Part shown: positions 31,901 through 40,608 of the stretch, one piece after another | Numbering within the stretch: the first letter of the stretch is position 1 | How the letters are laid out: the number at the start of each line of letters is the position of its first letter | Assembly: GCA_001661245.1 (NCBI GenBank) | Contig: KV454017.1 | Span: forward strand, 557,559-621,558 | Direction of reading: 5' to 3' | Length of the DNA: 64,000 nt | DNA from: Pachysolen tannophilus NRRL Y-2460 | Taxonomy: Eukaryota > Ascomycota > Pichiomycetes > Alaninales > Pachysolenaceae | Notes under the pieces: model-generated | What the model was told of the DNA's origin: nothing | Databases searched by the model: none | The model's input: only the letters and a program-made list of their open reading frames with translations | Position numbers and translations under genes: made by a program

Positions 31901-32307
31901 ACTGATTTCAAGTTACCCTCGTAAGATCTATAGTACACAGAAGCCGTGTTCCATAAACTTGAACCTGAAGCATCTATAGATTCCAATGTAACAGACGTTA
32001 CCGATTCATTCTCATCACTTACTTTTTCAGTTTTAGTATAATTGGTATTCCTAATCGATTCTAAAATCGGCAACAAACTGGTAACATTAACCGTCTCAAT
32101 CTCATTCTGCTCAAACAGTCGAATGAAACTTTTGGCATTATCTATTGTACAATTCAAATGTTAGATCTCATAATTATACTTCTTCTCAATCTAGACAATA
32201 CAACATTCACAATGTTGTAGTGCAAAAATGATACTTCTAAAAGGGAAAGGGTAATAAATACCATCCAACTGTTTCAAAGTTTCTTCAACATTTGACATAA
32301 CTTCCAT
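28963..32307 (-). CDS. ZIP4: Zip4/Spo22, meiotic ZMM crossover protein, four exons
   Basis: Zip4 is a TPR scaffold of the synapsis initiation complex that promotes class I crossovers. Coding exons: 32307-32262, 32141-29477, 29393-29309 and 29070-28963; phases agree and give 967 residues, near the roughly 975 of S. cerevisiae. Introns are 120, 83 and 238 nt, with donors GTATTT, GTGAGT, GTAAGT and acceptors TAG, CAG, CAG; TCTAAC branch points sit 13-18 nt before the first two acceptors. The big exon has TPR-like helices and the family motif EEIEWLSITCWNRGVSYI; splicing then adds GEYWCTISMKLSGYI, which continues the conserved C-terminal helix pair. The exon 2 frame begins only at a TTG, so the 46-nt first exon with its ATG is needed. 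The main call rests on family motifs recalled from memory. Confidence 0.88.
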
Positions 32308-32505
32308 TTCAAAGCTCTTAAGCCAAAAATCAACACAAAATCAATCCAACAAGATAACCAAACGCTCTTTAATTCAATTAATAATATAATAAAATACAAT
32401 TAGATAAATGAAATGTTCAGATCTCATAAGCGTTTAAATTTAATCTGGATTTTTGATTTGATTTCTTGTATGCTAATATTGCACGACTAAATTTGAATAT
32501 ATATT

Positions 32506-33153
32506 TTATGTATTTAAAATCATCAATTGGTTGGTTGGTTGATTTTGATAAAAAAACCAGGAATGCATTATAAGATAAGCACATGTAATGAACGATCCTA
32601 TGTCAAATGCTAAAACCATATTTGGATAACCTGAAATTAAGGAACTAATCAAAGTATCAAAAGATCTCACTGAAATCAATAATGACAAATCCAATGAATA
32701 AAATCTATTTTTCGAAACAGCATCTATTTGAAAACGCGGGAAATTAACCGCTGAAGAAATGAAACTTGAAACAAAAATTGAAATTAATCTAACTAATTCA
32801 TTGTTTTTCATCTTGAAAACTTTCAACAAAACCAGTCTCAAAGCTGGATCTATAGAGTTCAACGTAAAAATCAATTTGAACATGAAAAATGGGAACTTAT
32901 CTAACTGAGCAGCTTTTCTTAACAATTTATAACATTTAAGCAAATCATTTTTAAAATCAAAATCATTTTTTCTATGTTTAAACAGAATCACCATTCTACT
33001 TATCAACTTCGGCAAAGTGATATATATATACGTGACAAAAAAAGCTTTTGCAGATGATTTAGCATTCTTGTTTGCATATTTCATTAAGAGTTGAACCACC
33101 AAAGCAATCTGCTCTGCCTTAGTTTTTTGCTTCATCAAGTTCGCAGAACTCAT
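32506..33153 (-). CDS. TMEM135-family membrane protein, N-terminal half (split gene partner)
   Basis: 215 residues, ATG at 33153. Hydrophobic helices occur at about residues 37-60, 90-112, 118-137, 155-172 and 180-200. The segment SLDLSLLISVRSFDTLISS followed by an Asp-containing helix and SWFFYQN resembles the end of the N-terminal half of fungal TMEM135-like proteins, where a WFY.P..LP.SY.KWI junction leads into the Cys-rich half. Here the protein stops at that junction, and the neighbouring gene on the opposite strand starts with it. TMEM135 proteins are distant Tim17-like membrane proteins of peroxisomes, mitochondria and lipid droplets. The family assignment is from memory; this half alone is weaker than its partner. 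Confidence 0.75.
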   Translation of the reverse strand: MSSANLMKQKTKAEQIALVVQLLMKYANKNAKSSAKAFFVTYIYITLPKLISRMVILFKHRKNDFDFKNDLLKCYKLLRKAAQLDKFPFFMFKLIFTLNSIDPALRLVLLKVFKMKNNELVRLISIFVSSFISSAVNFPRFQIDAVSKNRFYSLDLSLLISVRSFDTLISSLISGYPNMVLAFDIGSFITCAYLIMHSWFFYQNQPTNQLMILNT

Positions 33154-33274
33154 ATATTAAATTTTTTTTTCTTTTTTCTTTTTTTTTGTTTTTTCCTCCA
33201 AACCACTGAAAACTATTGATAACCAAAAATCACAAAAGTTGCCAAGTCACACCATATACTATACTCTTCCCTAA
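33154..33274. promoter_or_regulatory. 121-bp bidirectional promoter of the split TMEM135-like pair
   Basis: Only 121 bp separate the two divergent ATGs, with a poly-T tract on the left side. An in-frame TAA directly precedes the ATG at 33275. Any promoter for both genes must lie here or inside the partner's coding region. Confidence 0.55.
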
Positions 33275-34081
33275 ATGCTTCTCTTTCCTACAAGATTACC
33301 CCCAAGTTATCGTAACTGGATAACAAAAGCTGCAAATATGGATACAGAATTAGTTGAAGCCTTAAGATTAATGCATAGTAATCAATTATTTTATGGGAAG
33401 CCTAGTGAAAATGAAAAAGTTTTAGAACCATTATGCTTAAGAATTAATATTGATCCACTGACAGGTAATCCTGCAAAGACTTTTCCTATTCCTTGTAAAG
33501 TTGTTCATTCAGGCTTGACAGATAGTTGTGAAATTAATTCATTAATAAAATTTTGGAAAGGTTTTAAATTTGCATTCAAGATATACGCACCTTTAAATTC
33601 TATTATCATGTTAATTAGTGCGGTAAACACAAAAAACAAAATCATGTTTCGTTCCATTTTCATTAAAAATTTAATATCATCCTTAAGGTCTTCAATTTTC
33701 TTAGCTACTTTTATAGCCTTGAATTGGTATCCGATTTGTCTCTTTAGAAATAAAATTGGACCGTTTTTGTCGAAATACAAGTTATTATCATCAACTGTGA
33801 ATAATAATTTTGACAAATCTTTAGCTCCATCTTTTGGTTCTTTTATTTGTGGATTAAGTTCTTTAATTGAGACCTCGAAAAGAAGAAAAGATTTGACCTT
33901 GTTTATGGCTCCAAAAGCATTATTAACTATTATACCCTTGGAACTGAAAGAATCTTACTTACGAATTGAAAGTTTCGCATTTAGTGTTTTTTTCGCAATC
34001 TTGGTTTGTTACGCAAAAGAGCACCCAAAGAAAATAAGAGGCATGTATGGTAAAGGGTTGAGCGCTCTATTAAAATTGTAA
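33275..34081 (+). CDS. TMEM135-family membrane protein, Cys-rich C-terminal half (split gene partner)
   Basis: 268 residues. It opens MLLFPTRLPPSYRNWITKAA, the junction motif of fungal TMEM135-like proteins. Then come the Cys-rich region (PLCLRINIDPLTG, IPCKVVHSGLTDSC) and FKFAFKIYAPLNSIIML, matching the C..GH....SC...LKIYAPLYLI arrangement near the start of human TMEM135. RSSIFLATFIALNWYPICLFR and SFGSFICGLSSLIETSKRRKDLTLFMAPKAL complete the domain. Several transmembrane helices are evident. The ORF ends at a TAA that overlaps GTAAGT (34078); splicing to a TATAG ending at 34147 would replace the tail by LFM and a stop, so a terminal 70-nt intron is possible but undecided. It is convergent with SEC31. 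Confidence 0.85.
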   Translation: MLLFPTRLPPSYRNWITKAANMDTELVEALRLMHSNQLFYGKPSENEKVLEPLCLRINIDPLTGNPAKTFPIPCKVVHSGLTDSCEINSLIKFWKGFKFAFKIYAPLNSIIMLISAVNTKNKIMFRSIFIKNLISSLRSSIFLATFIALNWYPICLFRNKIGPFLSKYKLLSSTVNNNFDKSLAPSFGSFICGLSSLIETSKRRKDLTLFMAPKALLTIIPLELKESYLRIESFAFSVFFAILVCYAKEHPKKIRGMYGKGLSALLKL

Positions 34082-34157
34082 GTTTTTTTTTTTTTTATTT
34101 TCACCTATGTAATGTATTCTACAACTGTAAATTGCTTCATTTTATAGGTTTATGTGA

Positions 34158-34508
34158 TTATTAATAAATAACGATAACGAAAAAGCAAAAATCGAACAAA
34201 GATTTATAAACAATGGCAAACTTGTGTTTTTCTAATATTAATGATTAAATTACAAAAGAAAAAAAAAAAAAAAAAAAAATAGACATTCAAACAAGATAAA
34301 ACAAAATTCAATTTTTTGACTGTGCTATTATTTTTTTCAAATTTAGAAATAAAAACAGATAAGAAACTCTGAAAGAGCAAAACGATTGAAATTTTTTTGG
34401 AAAACAACACTTAATTTTCTTTAGAGACAAGAGATTTAAAATAGAACAAAAAACATAAAACAAAAAACAAAAGAAAAAAAAAAAAAAAATTCAAGAAACA
34501 AAATGAAT
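34158..34508. other. Convergent intergenic, split-pair gene / SEC31
   Basis: About 350 bp of A-rich sequence with a poly-A run at 34257-34280. No gene seen. Confidence 0.6.
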
Positions 34509-37500
34509 TTAAGAATTAACTGCATTGGCCATCTGGATCAAACGCTTGATACCAACCATCCATTGACCACATTCAGATGGATGTTCGATCGAAACTTCTG
34601 ATTGTAATCTGGCAACATTGTCATAATCGCGAACTTCAAAATATTTTACTAACTCCAATAACCTAGCAATAATATCGTCACTCAATTCCTCGTTATTCAA
34701 ATGGTCGAATAAAATATCAATTCTCTTCTTCGTATCCAGAACTTGTTTCTGGTATTTTTCTGGCATCTTCGGTGTAACTGTATCTAAAACTTTTGACAAA
34801 ACATGATATATAGGTAAAACGTTTTGTGGAATGTGCTCACGATCACCAGCTGGATACTTTTGTTTTTGGAGTTCATTCTGTTGCTGCTGTTGTTGCTGCA
34901 AAGAGACCGGTTTTGGTGGTGGAGGAGCAAATGAAGCACCTGCACCTTGGCTGTACAAATCGGTGGAACTTGTCATAGGAGAAGTAATTGAGTTGAGAGC
35001 CGTAGCAGGTGGCGGCATAGTAAAACTAGAACCGGAAGGTTGCATTGGATTGCTAACAGGTGCTGATGGAGCATAAGGATTTTTTGGGGCCTGCGGAGGT
35101 TGTGAAAAGTTTGGTGGAGGTGGTGGAGGGGGCATCTGCTGTTGAGGAGGAGCAGCTGATGGTGGTCTTCTAGCGTACGGATTTGTCACGTTAACCAGAG
35201 TTTGTGATGGCGGAGAAGGAAAAGCATGCTGTCTCTGTTGATCTAGCTGTTGAGGCTGTGGTGGTGGAGCGTATCTATTAGACTTGACTGATGCTGGAGC
35301 TGGCGATTGTGGTAAAGAAGGAGTAGCCGATCTACTTGAAGCCTTTGGTGGAGGATTAAGTGATGGCGGCGGTTGATTGAACGATGTATTACGTGTCTGT
35401 GATGGAGTACCTCTTGCCAATTCCGTACTGCCATGTTGCCCTAAAGCAATGTTCGAATATGGAGAAGAAGTCAGGTTTGTAGTTGGTCGACTTCTGTTGG
35501 TACCAATATGAGAAGGCAAATCATTCCAACCTCCAACATCTTTTTTTATACTAGCTTTTGGTGGTGCTGGTGGAGGCATTGAATCATCATGTTGCTTCAA
35601 TTGTTGTTGTGCCAGCAAAGATCCATGTCTAACGCTATCCAAAGCAGTTGATGGAGCATAAGCATTCAGTGTGACGGACAATCTTGGACCAGCTGATGGT
35701 GTAGATACAGCAGCAGTAGCATACGGGTTTATAACACTAGCTGCTGGTTGTTGCTGAGCACCGTTATACGCAGGCAGTCTGAAATTATTTTGATTTGCCA
35801 AAGTGGCCGGAGCAAACGATGGAGAAGTATTTGGAAGCTGTTGACTCAAAGATGATGGAGGATTTAACTGAGTCGCTGGAGTGACCTGATTGTAATATGG
35901 CTTCATGTATGAAGCTCTTCTAGGAGCTCCGGAAGTCGATAACCTTGATATCGCAGGGTTTTGAATTGGTTTTACAATCGTCTTTCCCAATACTTTGGCG
36001 AGACGTTCCTTTTCTAATTTCAAACCTTCAAGATTTTCAGGTAACAATTGCAAGAATTTATCGGCTAGTTCAAAATGACCAAAGCCAGCAACTGAGTTTG
36101 AGTATTCTAAATAAGCCTTACAAATAGGCTCAAGACCTGGTCCAGAAAATTCACCTGTAATTTTTGAAGCTGCTCTGTAAACAGTGATTTTTTCGACAAA
36201 TTCGTTCAAAGCTTTGAAATGAGCTTCGGATGGAGTTAAGTGAGTCTCTGACTTCAACAATTCTGTTTCTGTTTCTGTCAATTCTTTTATCCATATTGCT
36301 GCAATCTTATTAATAGCTCCACCAGCTAAATAACATATAAAAGCGTTTTGACGAGCATCAGGTAATTCCGAAAATAAGATACGATCACCTAATTCTGAAA
36401 TCTTTTTACTAAACTCTTCAGATTGCTTACAATATGTTGAAATTGCTGATGCAATCTCTTTCCAGTTAGTAACATCACCATTAACAACAAGATCTGTAAT
36501 ATCCTTGGAAGCAACATTGTATATCAAACGTGAAATCGCTGAATTTTCAACAGTCTTTTTGAAATATGCATTCTTAACTTTTTCCTTAATTTCATTAGAA
36601 GAGTCTAAGGCCAATACAAATGCCTCAGACAAACGATCTTCTTTAAGGCATAAACTTACTGCTTCATCAAGTTTTCCTGATAAAATAGCCTTTTTCAAAT
36701 TTTTATCCACTTCAGAGTCATCGATTGGGTTCAACGAGAATTTACCAGTAGGAATGAAAGATTGAAAATCAGAATCTAAACTAAGTTTAGCAAATATATC
36801 ATCTGAATCATCATCTAAAAATGAAGTATCTCCATTTTCGGTTTTTTCTTTATTTTCAGTTTTTTCTTTATTTTCAACTTCTTGAGTCTTTTCCTTTTCA
36901 GATGTAGACTTTTCCTTTTCAGTTTTCTGTGAAGATATTTCGAATGAAATACTTTGTTTTAGTAAATCAGATTTATCTGTAACTAACAAAGTTTTTAATA
37001 ATTTCCAATCAGATTTGGTGGTTTCAGTTGCAGCTTTAGAAATTCTCTCTTCGACAACTTCAGTGAAATCATTTTTTTCTAAAGCTGCAGTCAAACTATT
37101 GGCAGCATCCTCGACATTAGTATCACTAACAAATTTAGTTATTGAAATTGTTGATTTTGCTTCATCTTTATTTGGTTGAGTTACATGAACAATTTTACCA
37201 CCAAAACCAAAAGAAACACTTGTTGGACGTTTCAACCATTTTGGGGCTTTTTTAACAGCAAACTCAGGCTGTTGAGTATCTGTTTCAGATAATTGATTCC
37301 AAAATTCTTCAGGATTAGATGAAGTTGAAACTTTAGAAGAAACGGGTGGTGAAGTATCTTGTAATGTTTGGACCACCACCTTACCATCAAATGAAGCTGT
37401 AGCAAAGATTTCTGGTAAAGATGGAGCAAACCTTGTTTCGAAAACCCAATTAGCAGTTGTTGGATATTCACCAATTTTAGTACCTTCTTTTGGATCCCAT

Positions 37501-38354
37501 AAATAAGTAGAATTATCTTTACCACTTGAAAGTAACAATTCATCATCTTGAGGACACCAATCTAATGATAAGACACCTTTCTTATGACCTGTTAAAATTT
37601 TTTCTGGTTCTCTTGGATTTCTTAAATTCCAAGATAAAATATATGGTGCTCCATCTGTATCAGAAGCAGTTACTAATTTTGTACTTTCACTTGGATGCCA
37701 AGAAACCACAGATAAGTTACATCTTCCAGTTGGACTTGTATAATTCAAATGTAAAACTTCCTTTTGTGCTCTTAAATCCCAAATTGAAGTATAACCTGTA
37801 GTACCAGCAGATGCAAAAACGTGACTAACGCTATTATTCCATGAAAGACAAGTTATATCTTCCATTGGAGTCATTGCCTTCCCAGGAGCAATTGGATGGT
37901 CTATCTTATTAGTATCCCATATGAAGATTTCACCTTTGGCACCAGCAGTGGCAAGAACATGATCTTCAGTAGGACTAAATTGAACAGCTTTTACTGGACC
38001 AGAATGATTTTTCCCAATATAAATACTAGCAGCGTCAAGCGAAGAACCATCTATTAATTTCTTGGCATCCCAGAATTGAACAATACTATTTTCTAAAGCT
38101 CCAACAAGCATACCATTGGTATGATCCGCATATTTCTTACTCCATGCTAAAGCATGAAATTTTGTATCCAAAGCAGCAGAAACTATTGGTTCCTTTGTCA
38201 ATTTGGAACTCAATATATCCCAAATCTCCAATTTCGACGAAGCCGAAAAATCCAAATCAACAGCGCCTGCCGCAGAACCAGTAGCCAACAACGGTAGCGA
38301 ATCATGAGACCATACAAACGTTGCTGTACGTTCAACTTCACTAAGTTTCACCAT
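34509..38354 (-). CDS. SEC31: Sec31, COPII outer-coat subunit
   Basis: 1281 residues, the usual length. With Sec13 it builds the outer cage of ER-to-Golgi vesicles and stimulates Sar1 GTPase. The N-terminal beta-propeller (about residues 1-330) shows WD-type repeats (GEIFIWDTNK, GYTSIWDLRA, NSTYLWDPKE). A Sec13-binding blade and an alpha-solenoid (about 530-790, ISRLIYNVASKDITDLVVNG) follow. Residues 800-1130 are Pro/Gln-rich and disordered, including the Sar1-stimulating region, with several PPP runs. The C-terminal helical domain ends MVGIKRLIQMANAVNS. The true start is the ATG at 38354; a truncated second copy of this 5' end beyond the gap is an assembly product. Confidence 0.97.
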   Translation of the reverse strand: MVKLSEVERTATFVWSHDSLPLLATGSAAGAVDLDFSASSKLEIWDILSSKLTKEPIVSAALDTKFHALAWSKKYADHTNGMLVGALENSIVQFWDAKKLIDGSSLDAASIYIGKNHSGPVKAVQFSPTEDHVLATAGAKGEIFIWDTNKIDHPIAPGKAMTPMEDITCLSWNNSVSHVFASAGTTGYTSIWDLRAQKEVLHLNYTSPTGRCNLSVVSWHPSESTKLVTASDTDGAPYILSWNLRNPREPEKILTGHKKGVLSLDWCPQDDELLLSSGKDNSTYLWDPKEGTKIGEYPTTANWVFETRFAPSLPEIFATASFDGKVVVQTLQDTSPPVSSKVSTSSNPEEFWNQLSETDTQQPEFAVKKAPKWLKRPTSVSFGFGGKIVHVTQPNKDEAKSTISITKFVSDTNVEDAANSLTAALEKNDFTEVVEERISKAATETTKSDWKLLKTLLVTDKSDLLKQSISFEISSQKTEKEKSTSEKEKTQEVENKEKTENKEKTENGDTSFLDDDSDDIFAKLSLDSDFQSFIPTGKFSLNPIDDSEVDKNLKKAILSGKLDEAVSLCLKEDRLSEAFVLALDSSNEIKEKVKNAYFKKTVENSAISRLIYNVASKDITDLVVNGDVTNWKEIASAISTYCKQSEEFSKKISELGDRILFSELPDARQNAFICYLAGGAINKIAAIWIKELTETETELLKSETHLTPSEAHFKALNEFVEKITVYRAASKITGEFSGPGLEPICKAYLEYSNSVAGFGHFELADKFLQLLPENLEGLKLEKERLAKVLGKTIVKPIQNPAISRLSTSGAPRRASYMKPYYNQVTPATQLNPPSSLSQQLPNTSPSFAPATLANQNNFRLPAYNGAQQQPAASVINPYATAAVSTPSAGPRLSVTLNAYAPSTALDSVRHGSLLAQQQLKQHDDSMPPPAPPKASIKKDVGGWNDLPSHIGTNRSRPTTNLTSSPYSNIALGQHGSTELARGTPSQTRNTSFNQPPPSLNPPPKASSRSATPSLPQSPAPASVKSNRYAPPPQPQQLDQQRQHAFPSPPSQTLVNVTNPYARRPPSAAPPQQQMPPPPPPPNFSQPPQAPKNPYAPSAPVSNPMQPSGSSFTMPPPATALNSITSPMTSSTDLYSQGAGASFAPPPPKPVSLQQQQQQQNELQKQKYPAGDREHIPQNVLPIYHVLSKVLDTVTPKMPEKYQKQVLDTKKRIDILFDHLNNEELSDDIIARLLELVKYFEVRDYDNVARLQSEVSIEHPSECGQWMVGIKRLIQMANAVNS

Positions 38355-38627
38355 TGTTATTATTATTATATATTACGGATCTCTCTTTCTCTCTCTCCTT
38401 TTGATTTCAACACTTGACACACACACAAACAAACAAAAAAAAAAGAGAAATACTCTTTTTCTCAACCCAATTCAATTATACCAATCACTTCAATCCAAAC
38501 AGCAATTTATATTGGAAAGAAATTAATTCCGTTAAAAATCACCTAGATCTGACTGACACGTATTTCAAAAAAACAAAAAATAGTTATTTAAATTAATTGC
38601 TTTTTTAATAGAAATCAAAAAAAAAAA

Positions 38628-38890
38628 NNNNNNNNNNNNNNNNNNNNNNNNNNNNNNNNNNNNNNNNNNNNNNNNNNNNNNNNNNNNNNNNNNNNNNNNN
38701 NNNNNNNNNNNNNNNNNNNNNNNNNNNNNNNNNNNNNNNNNNNNNNNNNNNNNNNNNNNNNNNNNNNNNNNNNNNNNNNNNNNNNNNNNNNNNNNNNNNN
38801 NNNNNNNNNNNNNNNNNNNNNNNNNNNNNNNNNNNNNNNNNNNNNNNNNNNNNNNNNNNNNNNNNNNNNNNNNNNNNNNNNNNNNNNNNN
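38628..38890. other. Assembly gap (run of N)
   Basis: 263 Ns separate two nearly identical copies of the SEC31 5' end and upstream DNA, so the gap is most likely spurious or mis-sized. Confidence 0.95.
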
Positions 38891-39440
38891 ACTATTTTCT
38901 AAGCTCCAACAAGCATACCATTGGTATGATCCGCATATTTCTTACTCCATGCTAAAGCATGAAATTTTGTATCCAAAGCAGCAGAAACTATTGGTTCCTT
39001 TGTCAATTTGGAACTCAATATATCCCAAATCTCCAATTTCGACGAAGCCGAAAAATCCAAATCAACAGCGCCTGCCGCAGAACCAGTAGCCAACAACGGT
39101 AGCGAATCATGAGACCATACAAACGTTGCTGTACGTTCAACTTCACTAAGTTTCACCATTGTTATTATTATTATATATTACGGATCTCTCTTTCTCTCTC
39201 TCCTTTTGATTTCAACACTTGACACACACACAAACAAACAAAAAAAAAAAAAGAGAAATACTCTTTTTCTCAACCCAATTCAATTATACCAATCACTTCA
39301 ATCCAAACAGCAATTTATATTGGAAAGAAATTAATTCCGTTAAAAATCACCTAGATCTGACTGACACGTATTTCAAAAAAACAAAAAAATAGTTATTTAA
39401 ATTAATTGCTTTTTTAATAGAAATCAAAAAAAAAAAAAAA
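38891..39440 (-). other. False duplicate of the SEC31 5' end (38085-38627)
   Basis: The sequence repeats 38085-38627 at an offset of about 805 bases, differing only by one missing A near the contig end and by homopolymer lengths. It includes 87 codons of the SEC31 N-terminus (39159 down to 38899). Two contig ends that should overlap were scaffolded instead of merged, so this is not a paralogue or pseudogene. Confidence 0.9.
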
Positions 39441-39783
39441 AAACAAAAAAAAAAACAAAAAAAAAAAACTAGATTTTAATTCTTTCAAAAATACCTTCAC
39501 TCAAATTATATCAATGGGTACCAATGAAGAATAAACTTATATATTAATTATATATTTATCAATTGAATTCAAATAATAAAATATAAAAAATATCTTTGAT
39601 GAGGAACCTTTGATATGAATTGGGCGAAAAGCACGATTTTTGTTGTTGATTCTAATTACACGTGAAAATGCTGGCTGACAGAAGATTTTATTTTAAAGAG
39701 CAAGAACGAACAAGTAATTCTATGGGTTGAGTGAGTAAATAAGTAAGTCCTTGAATAAGAATTACAGTTAAGATATTGGAAGG
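39441..39783. other. SEC31/COA4 divergent upstream region
   Basis: The sequence beyond the false duplicate is the real continuation upstream of SEC31. After merging, about 625 bp separate the SEC31 and COA4 start codons. Poly-A and AT-rich; no further gene. Confidence 0.6.
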
Positions 39784-40269
39784 ATGTCTGTTGAAAATGG
39801 AAGTGAGAAGAGAAATCTGGAGGAAGCAATTGATGATGAACCAGATGAATGGTATGTTAATTTTCAAAATTTTTTTTTTTTTTGGGCTTTATAGAGATTT
39901 ACTAACTAGTATATCGATTAATGGTTTAGGGACAAGAGAATTATAAAGACAGGGTGTCATGGTAAGTACAAATAGTGTTATGAAAATTTTTTTCCTTAAA
40001 AATATTTGAACTAACTGATTTATTCTATTGTATTCTATTCTATTAGAGGAAAACATGAAATTATTATTGTGTCATGCAGATACAAACGACTGGAGAAAAT
40101 GTGTTCTGGAAGTAAGTACAGGTTGTACTTTGTTAGCAAGTTCTCAAAGAGGTTTTATACTAACGAACCGTGTAAATGACTTTAGATGAAAGCTTTCCGT
40201 GAATGTTGGGACAATAATCAAAACAATAAGAGGACTCAAACCAAGGATAATGATTTAAGTGGGTTTTAA
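39784..40269 (+). CDS. COA4: Coa4/Cmc3, twin CX9C cytochrome oxidase assembly factor, four exons
   Basis: Rebuilt from exons 39784-39851, 39930-39961, 40047-40111 and 40186-40269 (82 residues). Donors are GTATGT, GTAAGT and GTAAGT; branch points are TACTAAC, AACTAAC and TACTAAC; phases agree throughout. The protein reads DEWDKRIIKTGCH, then ENMKLLLCHADTNDWRKC and MKAFRECWDN. The two CX9C Cys pairs (GC-x9-CH, KC-x9-CW) form the CHCH fold imported into the mitochondrial intermembrane space by Mia40, and the EWDxRIxxTGC and FRxCW words identify Coa4, which is needed for complex IV assembly. Three introns in an 83-codon gene is unusual for a budding yeast. CTG at 40106 replaces a polar position. 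Confidence 0.93.
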
Positions 40270-40608
40270 GTACTGAAAATGTACTGCAGATACCCTGGCA
40301 TTTCCTTTTTTCTTTTGCTTTTTTGTCTTTTTTTTTTTTGCTTTTTTTTTCCCTCTCTATGAGGTCTTTAACATGATGAAATGATCAAACTCTATCCTGT
40401 ATATATGAATATAAATCAATCAATAGCTCTTGGTAATATAGCTTTTAAACGGTATTAAAGAAATTGTAGTAGTGCGATGTAACCCCAATTTGCACCAATG
40501 TAGTAATACTACTTTCTGAAATATAACTAGACTTAAAAACAACCATAGAGTATGATTGTTGTATGAGTTGTAATAACTATATGTTTAGGTATTGAAGAAA
40601 GTATAGAG
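40270..40608. other. Intergenic COA4-SCM3
   Basis: 339 bp, T-rich near COA4. A small palindrome GTAGTAATACTAC lies at about 40499-40511, which could be a regulator half-site pair. No gene seen. Confidence 0.55.

Noticed and set aside
38899-39159. Second SEC31 N-terminal fragment as a paralogue or pseudogene
   Set aside because: Near identity continues into non-coding upstream DNA and homopolymers and abuts an N gap, so it is an assembly duplicate.
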